A stretch of DNA of 64,000 bases from Hansschlegelia plantiphila. GTDB taxonomy: Bacteria > Pseudomonadota > Alphaproteobacteria > Rhizobiales > Methylopilaceae. Both the position numbers and the translations under genes were made by a program. Shown in pieces: positions 55,318 through 64,000 of the stretch. The stretch covers positions 124,001-188,000 of the forward strand of contig NZ_BSFI01000002.1 in the NCBI RefSeq assembly GCF_027922265.1. The letters are read 5' to 3'. Positions within the stretch are counted from its first letter, which is position 1, and each line of letters begins with the position of its first letter. The notes beneath the pieces are model-generated. The model searched no databases, was not told the origin of the DNA, and worked only from the letters and a program-made list of their open reading frames with translations.

Positions 55318-56324
55318 CTCGACAGGCTCTCCGCGGCCCGCACGACGCCCACCTCGACGCCGGCCCAGTTCGTCAGCGGCTGGGCCGCGCGAAGGTCGAG
55401 CCAGGCTGCGAGATCGCCTTCCGCAGGCGACAGGCGGCGCAGCACGGCCGCCATCGCCGCTTCCGCCGCGCGGCTCGCGCCGTCGTCGATCTTGATCGCG
55501 ACGCCGAGCCCGAGCTCGGGCAAGGCCGCGAGATGCACGCCCTCGGCGCCGAATTTCACGAAGATCCGGAAAGCGCCGAGCTGCATCGCCTCGGTGTCGA
55601 ACCGGCCGGACCCGCCGACGTGGAACGGCGCCGACCACGCCGCCGCCATCAACGTCCGGGCCGCCGCAGCGCGGACGTCCCCCAGCCGCTCGCCGGTCCC
55701 GAACCGGGCGAACGCAGTCGCGAGCGATTTCAACGGCGCGGCGTAGGTCGGGATGCCGCAGCCGTCGACGCCGGCGGCCGCCTCGTCGATCCTGACGCCG
55801 GTCATGCCCTCGAGCGCGGCCTTCACCTCGCGCTGGACGGGATGTTCGGGGTCGATATAGCCGGCGGAATCGGTCTCCATGGCGCAGGCGAGGCAAAGGA
55901 AGCCGGCGTGCTTGCCGGAACAGTTATTGTGAAGCGCGCTCGGTCCGGCGCCGCTTGCAGCCAGCGCCCGCGCCGCCGCCTCGTTCAGGGGCCAGTGCGC
56001 GCCGCATTCGAGCGCGTCGGCGCTAAGCCCGAGCCGGGCGATCACGCCCGCTGCGGTCGCGACGTGCTCCGGCTCGCCGCCATGCGAGGCGCAGGCGAGC
56101 GCGAGCTCCTGATCGGTGAGACCGAAGCGCGCCGCCGCGCCGCTTTCGACCAGCGGGAGCGCCTGGATCGCCTTGACGGCCGACCGCGGAAACACCGGCC
56201 GCTCCACGTCGCCGATCGACAGCAGCAGGCCGCCCGCCGCGTCGCTCACCGCGACCGCGCCGAGATGGCGGCTCTCGACGCTAAGCCCGCGCGTCACCTC
56301 GACCAGCACCGCGGAAGCCGTCAT
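55314..56324 (-). CDS. L-asparaginase, Rhizobium etli-type (Asparaginase_II family)
   Basis: This 336-residue protein matches the Asparaginase_II family found in rhizobia, which is unrelated to the E. coli AnsA/AnsB fold. Family features are VEVTRGLSVESRHLGAVAVS at the start, FPRSAVKAIQALPLVESG (about residue 45), HNNCSGKHAGFLCLA (about 133; cysteine and lysine are active-site candidates) and GVDGCGIPTYAAPL (about 185). It should hydrolyse asparagine to aspartate and ammonia. It overlaps folP tail to tail. Confidence 0.88.
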   Translation of the reverse strand: MTASAVLVEVTRGLSVESRHLGAVAVSDAAGGLLLSIGDVERPVFPRSAVKAIQALPLVESGAAARFGLTDQELALACASHGGEPEHVATAAGVIARLGLSADALECGAHWPLNEAAARALAASGAGPSALHNNCSGKHAGFLCLACAMETDSAGYIDPEHPVQREVKAALEGMTGVRIDEAAAGVDGCGIPTYAAPLKSLATAFARFGTGERLGDVRAAAARTLMAAAWSAPFHVGGSGRFDTEAMQLGAFRIFVKFGAEGVHLAALPELGLGVAIKIDDGASRAAEAAMAAVLRRLSPAEGDLAAWLDLRAAQPLTNWAGVEVGVVRAAESLSS

Positions 56325-56511
56325 TCGCCAGGACCTCGTGGGCGGAAAGCGAGGCTGCGCCCGGCAGGCATAAACGCCCGAGCGCGGCGGCTGCGCAACA
56401 CTTGGAACCGCCGCCGCTCCGCGGCTGTTCTGCGAACGTGGTATCCCCGGAAAGGCGCGGCATGCCGAAGACGTCGAAGCCGAAACTCATCGAAGCGTCG
56501 GGGCCGCAGTG

Positions 56512-57564
56512 ATGGCGCAGGCGGACGACGAGGGCCCGAGCGTCGAGGAGATCGCGACCGAGGCCGGCCTCACGCTCACGGCCCCGCGCGATTTGTCGAT
56601 CCTGCGAAAGCGGTCCGGCAAGGGCTTCCGCTATCTCGACGCGAAGGGCAGGCGGATCTCCGACGAGGCGGTGCTCGCCCGCATCCGGTCGCTCGCGATT
56701 CCTCCCGCCTACGAGGAGGTCAGGATCGCGGCCTCCGACCGTCATCATATGCAGGCCATCGGCCGCGACGAGGCCGGCCGGACGCAGTACCGCTACCATC
56801 CGGACTGGGACGTCGTCCGGGAGATGCGCAAGGTCGGGCGGCTCGATCGTGTCATCGAGGCGCTGCCGAAGCTCCGCCGCGCGGTCGCGCGCGATATGGC
56901 GAGCCCCAAGCTCAGCAGGACGAAGGCGCTGGCCTCCGCCGTCGCGCTGATCGACGAAACGCATATCCGCGTCGGCTGCGAGACCTATGTCCGCTCGAAC
57001 AAGGCGCACGGCGCCTCGACGCTTCTGAAGCGTCACGTGACGGTGACCGGCGAGACCGTCTCGCTCGGCTTCCGCGGCAAGGGCGGCAAGGACATCAGCG
57101 TCAGCATGCGCTCGGGCCGGCTCGCGCGCGCGCTCGCCCGCGTCGGCTCGCTGCCGGGCAAGCGGCTGTTCCAGTTCCGGGACGACGACGGCAAGGTGCG
57201 CCGCATCACCTCGGTCGACGTGAACCAATATCTCCGCGAAGTGACGGGCCTGCCGATCACGGCGAAGGACCTGCGCCAGCTCGGCGCCAGCGCGACCGCC
57301 GCCGAACAGCTCGTCGCGCTCGAGCCGGCGCCGAGCGAGTCTGGCCGCAAGCGCCAGCTGGCGGCGGTGATGCGCGCGGTGTCCGATCGGCTCTCCAACA
57401 CCCCGGCCGTGGTGCGCAAGTCCTACGTTCACGCAGTCGTGGTGGAGGCCTTCGCCAGCGGCGCGCTGAAGAAGGCTTATGACGGCGCCCGCGGCAGACA
57501 GGGCATGAGGCGGGCCGAGAAGGCGCTCGAACGACTGGTGCTGCGCCTGAGGCGCGACGGTTGA
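56512..57564 (+). CDS. DNA topoisomerase IB
   Basis: This 350-residue enzyme is a poxvirus/bacterial-type topoisomerase IB that relaxes supercoils through a 3'-phosphotyrosine. The N-terminal domain holds KGFRYLDAKGRRISDE and YRYHPDW; the catalytic domain has THIRVGCETYVRSNKAHGAST, KRHVTV, the KGGKDIS loop and the nucleophile Tyr305 in VVRKSYVHAVV. GTG at 56509 directly precedes the ATG at 56512; either may start it. It is a single-gene unit. Confidence 0.93.
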   Translation: MAQADDEGPSVEEIATEAGLTLTAPRDLSILRKRSGKGFRYLDAKGRRISDEAVLARIRSLAIPPAYEEVRIAASDRHHMQAIGRDEAGRTQYRYHPDWDVVREMRKVGRLDRVIEALPKLRRAVARDMASPKLSRTKALASAVALIDETHIRVGCETYVRSNKAHGASTLLKRHVTVTGETVSLGFRGKGGKDISVSMRSGRLARALARVGSLPGKRLFQFRDDDGKVRRITSVDVNQYLREVTGLPITAKDLRQLGASATAAEQLVALEPAPSESGRKRQLAAVMRAVSDRLSNTPAVVRKSYVHAVVVEAFASGALKKAYDGARGRQGMRRAEKALERLVLRLRRDG

Positions 57565-57655
57565 ACGGCGTTCGGCGCCATCTCTTCGCCTGCTTGACGC
57601 GCCATTCAGCTTGGCGTCTGTGGCGGCCTCGGCCAAGCGTTCCGGAACGGTTTCG

Positions 57656-58876
57656 ATGAACCTTATGCTTTGCGGCGCTCTCGCCGCGCTTCTGCTTGGG
57701 GCGTCGGTCGCCGAAAGCGCAGCCCAACCCGCGCCGGCTCAGGCGCCATGCGGCGGCGATTTCGAGGCCTGGCTCGACGGCGTCCGGGCCGAGGCGCGGG
57801 CGGCGGGGGTCTCGGAGCGGGCGATTGCGGAAGGGCTCGACGGCGTCAGGATCGAGCCGAAAGTGCTCGCCGCGGACCGCGCCCAGTCCGTCTTCCAGCA
57901 GACCTTCCTCCAGTTCGCGACCCGCATGGCCGGGGCGCCGCGGCCCAACAAGGGCGTGCAGCTGCTCAAGCAGCGCGCCGATCTTTTCGCCGGGATCGAG
58001 CAGCAGTACGGCGTGCCGGCCTCGGTCATCGTCTCGTTCTGGGGCCTCGAGACCGACTTCGGCGCCAATCTTGGCAAGTTCGACACCCGCAACGCGCTGG
58101 CGACGCTCTCCCACGACTGCCGGCGTCCGGACTTCTTCCGCCCGCAGCTGATCGCGGCCCTCCAGATCGTCGACCGCGGCGACCTGGCGCCGACCGACAT
58201 GCGCGGCGCCTGGGCCGGCGAGCTCGGCCAGACGCAGATGATGCCGGTCGACTACATGCGCTCGGGCGTCGACGCCGACGGAGACGGCAAGCGCGACCTG
58301 ATGCGCTCCGTGCCCGACGCCCTGACCTCGGCCGGCAAGTACGTCTCTGACCTCGGGTGGAAGCGGGGCGAGAAGTGGATCCAGGAGGTCACCGTTCCCG
58401 CCGACATGCCGTGGCAGGAAGCCGACATCGATATCAAGCATTCGGTCGGCGAGTGGCGCGGCTGGGGCGTGAAGGCCCGCACGGGCGCGCTGATGCCGGA
58501 CGATTCACAGGCGGCGCTGCTGCTGCCCATGGGGCGCAACGGCCCGGCCTTTCTCGCCTACCGCAATTTCGACGTCTACCGCACCTGGAACAGCTCCTTC
58601 GTCTACGCGCTGACCGCAGCCTATCTCGCGACGCGTATCGACGGTGCGCCGGTCGTCTCCGACGGCGCCGCGCCGGTGCGCGCTCTCGACGGCGAGGAGC
58701 TCCGGCGGCTTCAGACGTTTCTGGCGCGTGACGGTCTGCTTCCGGCCGACGAGGTCGACGGCAAGCTCGGCTTCGACACGCGCCGCGCGGCGCGCAAGGC
58801 CCAGCAGAAATACGGCCTGCCGGCGGACGGCTATCCAAGCCCCGAGCTTCTGCAGGCGATGGCGTCCGGCGGATAG
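57656..58876 (+). CDS. Lytic murein transglycosylase (MltB type) with peptidoglycan-binding domain
   Basis: This 406-residue secreted protein has a signal peptide (core LCGALAALLLGASVAESAAA-like, cleavage near residue 25), a membrane-bound-lytic-transglycosylase B domain and a C-terminal PG_binding_1 domain (about 345-400). The catalytic glutamate is Glu132 in SFWGLETDFGAN, and GELGQTQMMPVDYM (about residue 185) is conserved in the family. It cuts peptidoglycan glycan strands in the periplasm. GGAACGG precedes the ATG at 57656. Confidence 0.93.
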   Translation: MNLMLCGALAALLLGASVAESAAQPAPAQAPCGGDFEAWLDGVRAEARAAGVSERAIAEGLDGVRIEPKVLAADRAQSVFQQTFLQFATRMAGAPRPNKGVQLLKQRADLFAGIEQQYGVPASVIVSFWGLETDFGANLGKFDTRNALATLSHDCRRPDFFRPQLIAALQIVDRGDLAPTDMRGAWAGELGQTQMMPVDYMRSGVDADGDGKRDLMRSVPDALTSAGKYVSDLGWKRGEKWIQEVTVPADMPWQEADIDIKHSVGEWRGWGVKARTGALMPDDSQAALLLPMGRNGPAFLAYRNFDVYRTWNSSFVYALTAAYLATRIDGAPVVSDGAAPVRALDGEELRRLQTFLARDGLLPADEVDGKLGFDTRRAARKAQQKYGLPADGYPSPELLQAMASGG

Positions 58877-58936
58877 CCAAAGGACAACTCGCGTCAGACC
58901 CTTGCATGCCGGCGCTGCGCGTCCGACAACCATGGC

Positions 58937-59941
58937 ATGCGCGCATGGAGCTTGACTGACGGCGACATCGATCTCGAGGAGCAGTGCCTCGGCGTGGCCG
59001 AGGCGGTCGCCGACCGCGTCGAGCGGCGGCGCGTCGCGCCGCGCGCGCTGTGGCGCTGGCTGGGCGTTTTCGGCTCGATCGATCCGCGCGACGCCCCGGA
59101 GGGCGGGGCGGGACCCATCGCCCCGCGGGGGGACGAGACCTGGCCGGAGCTGATCGTCGCGGCGGGTCCGACGGCGGCGCCCTATCTCGCCCGCGCCAAG
59201 GCCGCCTCCGGGGGCCGCTCGCTCGCGGTCTATATCGGCGCGCGCGGAGCGCCGGCCACGGCCGATCTGGTCGTCGCGCTGGAGCAGGACCGTTTCAGCG
59301 GCCCCAACGTCGTGGTGGCGGCCGCTCCGCCGCATCGCATCGGTCCGGTGCGTCTCGCCGCGGCGCGGGGCGGGCCGGCGCCATTCGGCGTGGGGGGCGC
59401 AGGCGTCCGCGTCGGGGTGATGCTGGGCGACGGACGGGCGTTGTCGGGCGAGGATCTCGCGCGCCTGCTCGCCGGCCTCACGCGGCTGAGCGACAACGGC
59501 GTCTCGCTGGTCGCCCGCCCGGCGCGCGACGCCCCCGCGACGTTCCGCTTGGCGATGAGAGACGTCACACACTATCTATGGGACGGCGAAGGCGCGGACC
59601 CCTATATCTCGGTCCTCGCCCATGTGGAGGCCCTCGTCGTGGTGGCGACATCGACGCGTGTGATCAGCGAGGCGCTCAGCGTCGGATGTCCGGTCATGAC
59701 CTTCCTGCCGGCCACGGCGCCGCGCAGGGTCAGGGCGTTCGTCGACAGCCTCGCGCGGCGCGGCCTGATCCGGCCGTTCGTCGGTCGGATCGAATCCTAC
59801 CCCCACGCGCCGGTCGACTCGACGCGAGACGTCGCGCATGCAATCCACGCCCTCGCCGCGACCAGGGCGGTGCTGCGCCCCGACGCCGGACGGACGGCCC
59901 GGACGCGGGCGAGAGAAACCAACGGACCCGCCGCACGATGA
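58937..59941 (+). CDS. Mitochondrial fission ELM1 family protein
   Basis: This 334-residue protein matches the alphaproteobacterial relatives of plant ELM1: RAWSLTDGDIDLEEQCLGVA at the start, a middle part like a glycosyltransferase B fold, and TSTRVISEALSVGCPVMTF near residue 240. Its bacterial role is unknown; the fold suggests a nucleotide-sugar enzyme. Its stop overlaps the trxB start (ATGA), so the two are translated together. Confidence 0.85.
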   Translation: MRAWSLTDGDIDLEEQCLGVAEAVADRVERRRVAPRALWRWLGVFGSIDPRDAPEGGAGPIAPRGDETWPELIVAAGPTAAPYLARAKAASGGRSLAVYIGARGAPATADLVVALEQDRFSGPNVVVAAAPPHRIGPVRLAAARGGPAPFGVGGAGVRVGVMLGDGRALSGEDLARLLAGLTRLSDNGVSLVARPARDAPATFRLAMRDVTHYLWDGEGADPYISVLAHVEALVVVATSTRVISEALSVGCPVMTFLPATAPRRVRAFVDSLARRGLIRPFVGRIESYPHAPVDSTRDVAHAIHALAATRAVLRPDAGRTARTRARETNGPAAR

Positions 59942-60906
59942 CTTCCGAACCGATCCGCCACGTCCGCCTCGCGATCATCGGCTCCGGCCCCGCCGGCTGG
60001 ACGGCCGCCGTCTATGCCGCGCGCGCCATGCTGGAGCCGGTGGTGATCTCGGGCCTGCAGCCGGGCGGCCAGCTCACCATCACGACCGATGTCGAGAACT
60101 ATCCGGGCTTCGCCGATCCGATCCAGGGTCCCTGGCTGATGGAGCAGATGCAACTCCAGGCGGAGCGCATGGGCGCGCGGACGCTGGCCGACCACGTCTC
60201 GAGGGTCGACCTCAACCGCCGGCCCTTCGTGATCGACACCGAGTCGTCCGGCCAGATCACCGCGGACGCGATCGTGGTCGCGACCGGCGCGCAGGCCAAA
60301 TGGCTCGGGCTGGAGAGCGAGGAGACGTTCAAGGGCTACGGGGTTTCGGCCTGCGCCACCTGCGACGGCTTCTTCTTCCGCGGCAAGGAGGTCGTGGTCG
60401 TCGGCGGCGGCAACACGGCGCTCGAGGAGGCGCTGTTCCTCACGAACTTCGCGTCGAAGGTGGTGCTGGTCCATCGCCGCGAGGGCTTCCGCGGCGAGCG
60501 CATCCTGCAGGACCGCGTGTTCGCCAATCCGAAGATCGAGGTGGTGTGGAACGCCACGATTGGGGAGGTGCTAGGCTCCGGCGCCCCGCTCAAGGTGACG
60601 GGCGTCAAGCTGGTCGACACGCGCACGGGCGCGCCGACGGTCCGGGCCTGCGACGGCGTGTTCGTGGCGATCGGCCACGCGCCCGCGACCGAATTGTTCC
60701 GTGGCCAGCTGGAGATGAAGCCCTCCGGCTATCTCGCGGTGAAGCCGGGCACGACGCTCACCAACGTCGCCGGCGTGTTCGCCGCGGGCGACGTCGCCGA
60801 CGAGCACTACCGCCAGGCGGTCACCGCCGCCGGCATGGGCTGCATGGCCGCGCTCGACGCGGAACGATATCTCGCCGCGGAGGAGGCGGCGCAGCGCGCG
60901 GCCTGA
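59938..60906 (+). CDS. trxB: Thioredoxin reductase
   Basis: This 322-residue flavoprotein reduces thioredoxin with NADPH. The FAD motif is IIGSGPAGWTAAVYAARA (about residue 13), the redox-active pair is in SACATCDGFFF (Cys at about 140 and 143), and the NADPH motif is VVVGGGNTALEEAL (about 156). GVFAAGDVAD closes the FAD domain. It is coupled to the ELM1-type gene upstream and followed by a LysR gene on the same strand. Confidence 0.95.
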   Translation: MTSEPIRHVRLAIIGSGPAGWTAAVYAARAMLEPVVISGLQPGGQLTITTDVENYPGFADPIQGPWLMEQMQLQAERMGARTLADHVSRVDLNRRPFVIDTESSGQITADAIVVATGAQAKWLGLESEETFKGYGVSACATCDGFFFRGKEVVVVGGGNTALEEALFLTNFASKVVLVHRREGFRGERILQDRVFANPKIEVVWNATIGEVLGSGAPLKVTGVKLVDTRTGAPTVRACDGVFVAIGHAPATELFRGQLEMKPSGYLAVKPGTTLTNVAGVFAAGDVADEHYRQAVTAAGMGCMAALDAERYLAAEEAAQRAA

Positions 60907-60955
60907 AGCGGGGAGGCACGGGTTCGGCGCGACAGGGAGCGCCCGGGGGGAAGGC

Positions 60956-61846
60956 ATGGACTGGGACAAGCTGCGGATCTTTCACGCGGCGGCGGACGCC
61001 GGCAGCTTCACGCGCGCCGGCGAAAGCCTCGCGCTGAGCCAGTCAGCGGTGAGCCGGCAGGTCTCGGCGCTCGAACACGAGCTGAAAACGCCTCTGTTCC
61101 ATCGCCACGCCCGAGGGCTCATCCTGACCGAACAGGGCGAGCTGCTGTTCCGGACCACGCAGGAGGTTTTCGCCAAGCTCGAATCGGCGCGCTCGATGCT
61201 GAGCGACAGCCGCGAGCGGCCGCACGGCGTGCTGAAGCTCACGACGACGATCGGCCTCGGGACAGGCTGGCTTACGCCACGGCTGCTCGAGTTCATGGAC
61301 GCCTATCCCGACATCCAGGTGCAGCTCATCCTGACCGACGACGAGCTCGACCTCGCGATGCGCGAGGCCGACGTCGCGATCCGGCTGCGCGCGCCGACCC
61401 AGCCGGACCTGATCCAGCGCCGGCTGTTCACGGTGCACTATCACGTCTACGCGGCCCCGGAATATCTGAAGCGCCACGGCAGCCCCGCGAGCCTCGACGA
61501 ACTCGACCAGCACCGGATCATCGAGTTCGGCGGCCCGGTCCCGCCCTTCCTGCAGAGCATAAACTGGTTGAAGACCGCGGCTCGCACGCCCGCCAATCCG
61601 CGGCTCGCCAGCCTCGTCATCAACAGCGTGGCGGCGAGCAAGCGGGCGGCGGAGACCGGCGTCGGCCTCGCGGTGCTGCCGGACTATTTCGTCGAGGAGG
61701 ACTCCACGCTGCAGCGGGTGCTCGACGACGCCGAAATGCCGACGCTGGAGGCGTATTTCGTCTATCCGGAAGAGCTCAAGAACGTGGCGCGCATCAACGT
61801 CTTCCGCGACTTCCTCATCGAGAAGGCGCAGCGCTGGAAGTTCTGA
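60956..61846 (+). CDS. LysR-family transcriptional regulator
   Basis: This 296-residue regulator has the N-terminal winged helix-turn-helix (DKLRIFHAAADAGSFTRAGE and LALSQSAVSRQVSALE) and a LysR substrate-binding domain from about residue 90. AAGG lies just before the ATG. It is on the same strand 49 bases after trxB, a common arrangement in Hyphomicrobiales, so it may share the transcript instead of facing its target. Its effector and targets are unknown. Confidence 0.92.
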   Translation: MDWDKLRIFHAAADAGSFTRAGESLALSQSAVSRQVSALEHELKTPLFHRHARGLILTEQGELLFRTTQEVFAKLESARSMLSDSRERPHGVLKLTTTIGLGTGWLTPRLLEFMDAYPDIQVQLILTDDELDLAMREADVAIRLRAPTQPDLIQRRLFTVHYHVYAAPEYLKRHGSPASLDELDQHRIIEFGGPVPPFLQSINWLKTAARTPANPRLASLVINSVAASKRAAETGVGLAVLPDYFVEEDSTLQRVLDDAEMPTLEAYFVYPEELKNVARINVFRDFLIEKAQRWKF

Positions 61847-61895
61847 GGCGTCGCGTCGATCCGGGCGCAGGGGGGACACGTTCCGATCTTCGGAG

Positions 61896-61920
61896 GGATC
61901 GGTTCGACGCTTTGATCGTT
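61896..61920 (+). promoter_or_regulatory. Possible EcfG-type promoter of the 55-residue membrane peptide gene
   Basis: GGATC (61896-61900) and CGTT (61917-61920) are 16 bases apart, one mismatch from the GGAAC-N16/17-CGTT pattern used by EcfG. It lies 52 bases before the ATG. A seven-base inverted repeat, CGCGCTT (61935-61941) with AAGCGCG (61945-61951), follows in the presumed leader. Confidence 0.35.
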
Positions 61921-61971
61921 GTGTCCTGAACGGACGCGCTTCCTAAGCGCGCCTACACCCAGGAGAACTCC

Positions 61972-62139
61972 ATGGAAGCGCGAACGCACACGCCCCCGCC
62001 AGGCGAGATCACCGAGAAGGTCACCCCCGTCGAAGCCAAGCAGGGCACCGACAAGCCGAAGGGCATGCCGATCGTCCTGATCGTCAGCACCGTGGGCGCG
62101 GCGGTGGCGATGTGGGTCGCCTGGAGCCTGATGTTCTGA
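61972..62139 (+). CDS. 55-residue single-span membrane peptide
   Basis: This short gene encodes a 55-residue product with a polar N-terminal half rich in proline, lysine and glutamate (MEARTHTPPPGEITEKV) and one C-terminal membrane helix (PIVLIVSTVGAAVAMWVAW). AGGAG lies eight bases before the ATG, and a strong terminator follows 33 bases after the stop, which supports a real transcription unit. I do not recognise the family. Confidence 0.7.
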   Translation: MEARTHTPPPGEITEKVTPVEAKQGTDKPKGMPIVLIVSTVGAAVAMWVAWSLMF

Positions 62140-62172
62140 CGAGGCGTCCCGCGTCGGCGGGCCGCCTGACAT

Positions 62173-62201
62173 AAAAATGCCCGCGATGCGCGGGCATTTT
62201 T
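62173..62201. terminator. Bidirectional intrinsic terminator
   Basis: AAAAATGCCCGCG, a three-base loop ATG and CGCGGGCATTTTT form a perfect stem flanked by A and T runs. It can stop transcripts from the membrane peptide gene on the plus strand and from greA on the minus strand. It is the clearest intrinsic terminator in the window. Confidence 0.93.
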
Positions 62202-62227
62202 CGTTCCGGGACGAGGGGGCGCCGCCC

Positions 62228-62701
62228 TCAGGCGAAGCGGACCTTGAGCACTTCGTAGCTCTTGCCGCCGCCGGGGGTCACGACCTCGACCGTGTCGCCG
62301 ACCTTCTTGCCGACCAGCGCGCGCGCGATCGGGGAGCCGATCGAGACCCGGCCCTGCTTCACGTCGGATTCGGGCTCGCCGACGATCTGGTAGACCTTCT
62401 CCTCGTCGGTGTCCTCGTCGACCAGCGTGACGGTCGCGCCGAAGGTGATGATGTCGCCCGTGAGCTTCGACAGGTCGATGACGTCGGCGCGCGCGATCAT
62501 GTTTTCGAGGTCGGCGATGCGCCCCTCGTTGAGGCTCTGCTGTTCCTTGGCCGCGTGATACTCGGCGTTCTCCGAGAGATCGCCATGCGATCGCGCTTCG
62601 GAGATCGCCGCGATGATGCGCGGGCGTTCGCTCGAAGCGCGGCGCCGCAGCTCCTCTTCCAGCGCCGCATGACCGGCGGCCGTCATCGGGATCTTGTCCA
62701 T
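62228..62701 (-). CDS. greA: Transcription elongation factor GreA
   Basis: This 157-residue factor rescues backtracked RNA polymerase. The N-terminal coiled coil (about 8-75) carries [20 protein letters not shown] with the acidic tip residues that reach the polymerase active site, and the C-terminal FKBP-like domain has [19 protein letters not shown]. The ATG at 62701 gives the family N-terminus [18 protein letters not shown]. carB lies upstream on the same strand, a conserved neighbour pair in related genomes. Confidence 0.96.
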   Translation of the reverse strand: MDKIPMTAAGHAALEEELRRRASSERPRIIAAISEARSHGDLSENAEYHAAKEQQSLNEGRIADLENMIARADVIDLSKLTGDIITFGATVTLVDEDTDEEKVYQIVGEPESDVKQGRVSIGSPIARALVGKKVGDTVEVVTPGGGKSYEVLKVRFA

Positions 62702-62818
62702 TCCAGTCTCTCTCGACACAAAAGACGACGCCCCGTCGAAAGCGGCGGGGCGCGAAAGCGAACTCTTCAACGCCGGAGGATCCGTCGTCGTTCCATCAGT
62801 TCCGGCGAGCGATCGGTC

Positions 62819-64000
62819 TCAGCCGAAATAGGACTGAAGCGAGCGGACCTCGAGATCGCCGCCAAGATAGGCCTTGATCCCCTGGGCCGCCGCGACCGCC
62901 CCCGACAGGGTCGTATAGTAAGGCACTTTGTGCAAGAGGGCCGCGCGGCGGAGCGACCGGCTGTCGGCCAGCGCCTGCGCGCCCTCGGTGGTGTTGAACA
63001 CGAGCTGCACGCCGCCGTTCTTGATCGCGTCGACGACGTGCGGCCGGCCTTCCAGCACCTTGTTGATCTTCTGCGCGTCGATGCCGTTCGCGACCAGATG
63101 GCGGGCGGTGCCCGAGGTCGCGATGATCTTGAAGCCGAGCTCGGACAGCATCCGGACCGGCGCCAGCACGCGCTCCTTGTCGGCTTCGCGGACCGAGACG
63201 AACAGCGTGCCCTCGCGCGGCACGCGGGTGCCGCCGCCGAGCTGGCTCTTCGCGAAGGCCACGCCGTAGTCGTAGTCGAGGCCCATGACCTCGCCGGTCG
63301 AGCGCATCTCCGGCCCGAGCACGGTGTCGACGCCGGGGAAGCGGGCGAAGGGGAACACCGCCTCCTTCACGCCGATATGGCGCAGCGGCTTCTTGGTCAG
63401 GCCGAACGAAGCGAGCTTCTCGCCGGCCATGATGCGGGCCGCGATCTTGGCGAACGGCTCGCCGACCACCTTGGCGACGAAGGGAACGGTGCGCGAGGCG
63501 CGCGGGTTCACTTCGAGGATGTGGATCACCCCGTCCTTGATCGCGTACTGCACGTTCATCAGGCCGCCGACGTCGAGCGCGAGCGCGAGCTTCCGGGTCT
63601 GCTCCTCGAGCTTGGCGATCATCTCGGCGTCCAGCGAATGCGGCGGCAGCGAGCAGGCCGAGTCGCCGGAATGCACGCCGGCCTCCTCGATGTGCTCCAT
63701 GATCCCGCAGACGAAGACGTCCTCTCCGTCGCAGAGCGCATCGACGTCGACCTCGATCGCGTCCGACAGATAGCGGTCGAACAGCAGCGGGTTCTTCGAC
63801 AGAACGGTGTTGATCTGGCCGGTCTTATCGTTCGGATAGCGTTGCTTGACGTCCTCGGGGACGAGATCGGGCAGGGTGCCGAGCAGGTAGTCCGAGAGCG
63901 CCTTCTCCTCGTGCAGGATCGCCATCGCGCGGCCGCCGAGCACGTAGGACGGGCGCACGACGAGCGGGAAGCCGAGGTCGCTCGCGACGATGCGCGACTG
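62819..64000 (-). CDS. carB: Carbamoyl-phosphate synthase large subunit (partial, 5' part outside window)
   Basis: Only the C-terminal 393 or so residues are visible; the gene runs off the right edge. They cover most of the second ATP-grasp (carbamoyl phosphate) domain, with [30 protein letters not shown], and the C-terminal MGS-like allosteric domain (from about 63250 to the stop, with [15 protein letters not shown] and [16 protein letters not shown]). The enzyme supplies carbamoyl phosphate for arginine and pyrimidine synthesis. No frameshift is seen. Confidence 0.96.
   Translation of the reverse strand, partial: QSRIVASDLGFPLVVRPSYVLGGRAMAILHEEKALSDYLLGTLPDLVPEDVKQRYPNDKTGQINTVLSKNPLLFDRYLSDAIEVDVDALCDGEDVFVCGIMEHIEEAGVHSGDSACSLPPHSLDAEMIAKLEEQTRKLALALDVGGLMNVQYAIKDGVIHILEVNPRASRTVPFVAKVVGEPFAKIAARIMAGEKLASFGLTKKPLRHIGVKEAVFPFARFPGVDTVLGPEMRSTGEVMGLDYDYGVAFAKSQLGGGTRVPREGTLFVSVREADKERVLAPVRMLSELGFKIIATSGTARHLVANGIDAQKINKVLEGRPHVVDAIKNGGVQLVFNTTEGAQALADSRSLRRAALLHKVPYYTTLSGAVAAAQGIKAYLGGDLEVRSLQSYFG

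Overview
The window is about 70% G+C and reads as chromosome from an alphaproteobacterium, most likely of the order Hyphomicrobiales (Rhizobiales). The support is the protein families (HWE-type sensor kinase, ELM1-family protein next to trxB and a LysR gene, greA beside carB, extensin-like and DUF1499/DUF898 proteins), the dense coding and the short interspersed palindromes. I cannot name a genus. There are no rRNA genes, insertion sequences, prophage genes or CRISPR arrays. One tRNA and one cobalamin riboswitch are clear.

Region 1 (1-10.5 kb) is a purine and urate catabolism island. On the minus strand lie the FAD-binding subunit of a xanthine dehydrogenase-type enzyme (cut by the window edge), allantoicase, ureidoglycolate lyase and OHCU decarboxylase. 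Divergent on the plus strand are 5-hydroxyisourate hydrolase, a four-gene BMP-type ABC importer, the membrane urate oxidase PuuD with its cytochrome c tail, and allantoinase PuuE. Together they cover every step from urate to glyoxylate and urea. Further on (10.5-19.6 kb) come threonine dehydratase, a D-amino acid dehydrogenase, an orphan HWE histidine kinase, cyanase and an 8-oxoguanine deaminase-type amidohydrolase. The last of these would make urate for the same route.

Region 2 (19.8-28 kb) holds a Ca2+/H+ antiporter and then a minus-strand vitamin B12 uptake operon behind a cobalamin riboswitch: TonB receptor, secreted binding protein, permease, ATPase, a conserved protein of unknown function and a second binding-protein homologue with no signal peptide. 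A tRNA-Gln(TTG) gene follows. Region 3 (28-43.6 kb) is mixed housekeeping: an MBL-fold hydrolase, a DUF898/M48 peptidase/DUF1499 operon, a class III aminotransferase, an extensin-like protein, a hydrolase with membrane segments, dxs, an MFS transporter, a D-lactate dehydrogenase-type enzyme and the GTPase MeaB.

Region 4 (43.7-64 kb) starts with a CsbD stress protein and the two-subunit B12-dependent methylmalonyl-CoA mutase operon, which ends in an unknown 82-residue protein. Then come an outer-membrane beta-barrel protein, a HerA-like ATPase/SH3/M20 peptidase operon, small helix-hairpin-helix and DUF2267-like proteins, folP, an asparaginase, topoisomerase IB, a lytic transglycosylase, the ELM1-trxB-lysR run, a 55-residue membrane peptide ending at a strong terminator, greA and the 3' part of carB.

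Functional threads: nitrogen recovery from purines, cyanate, D-amino acids and asparagine; B12 import together with a B12-dependent mutase and its GTPase chaperone; and two genes with possible EcfG-type general-stress promoters. I see no wholly unknown defence or mobile system. The least explained pieces are the two extra genes at the end of the B12 operon and the 82-residue gene coupled to the mutase.
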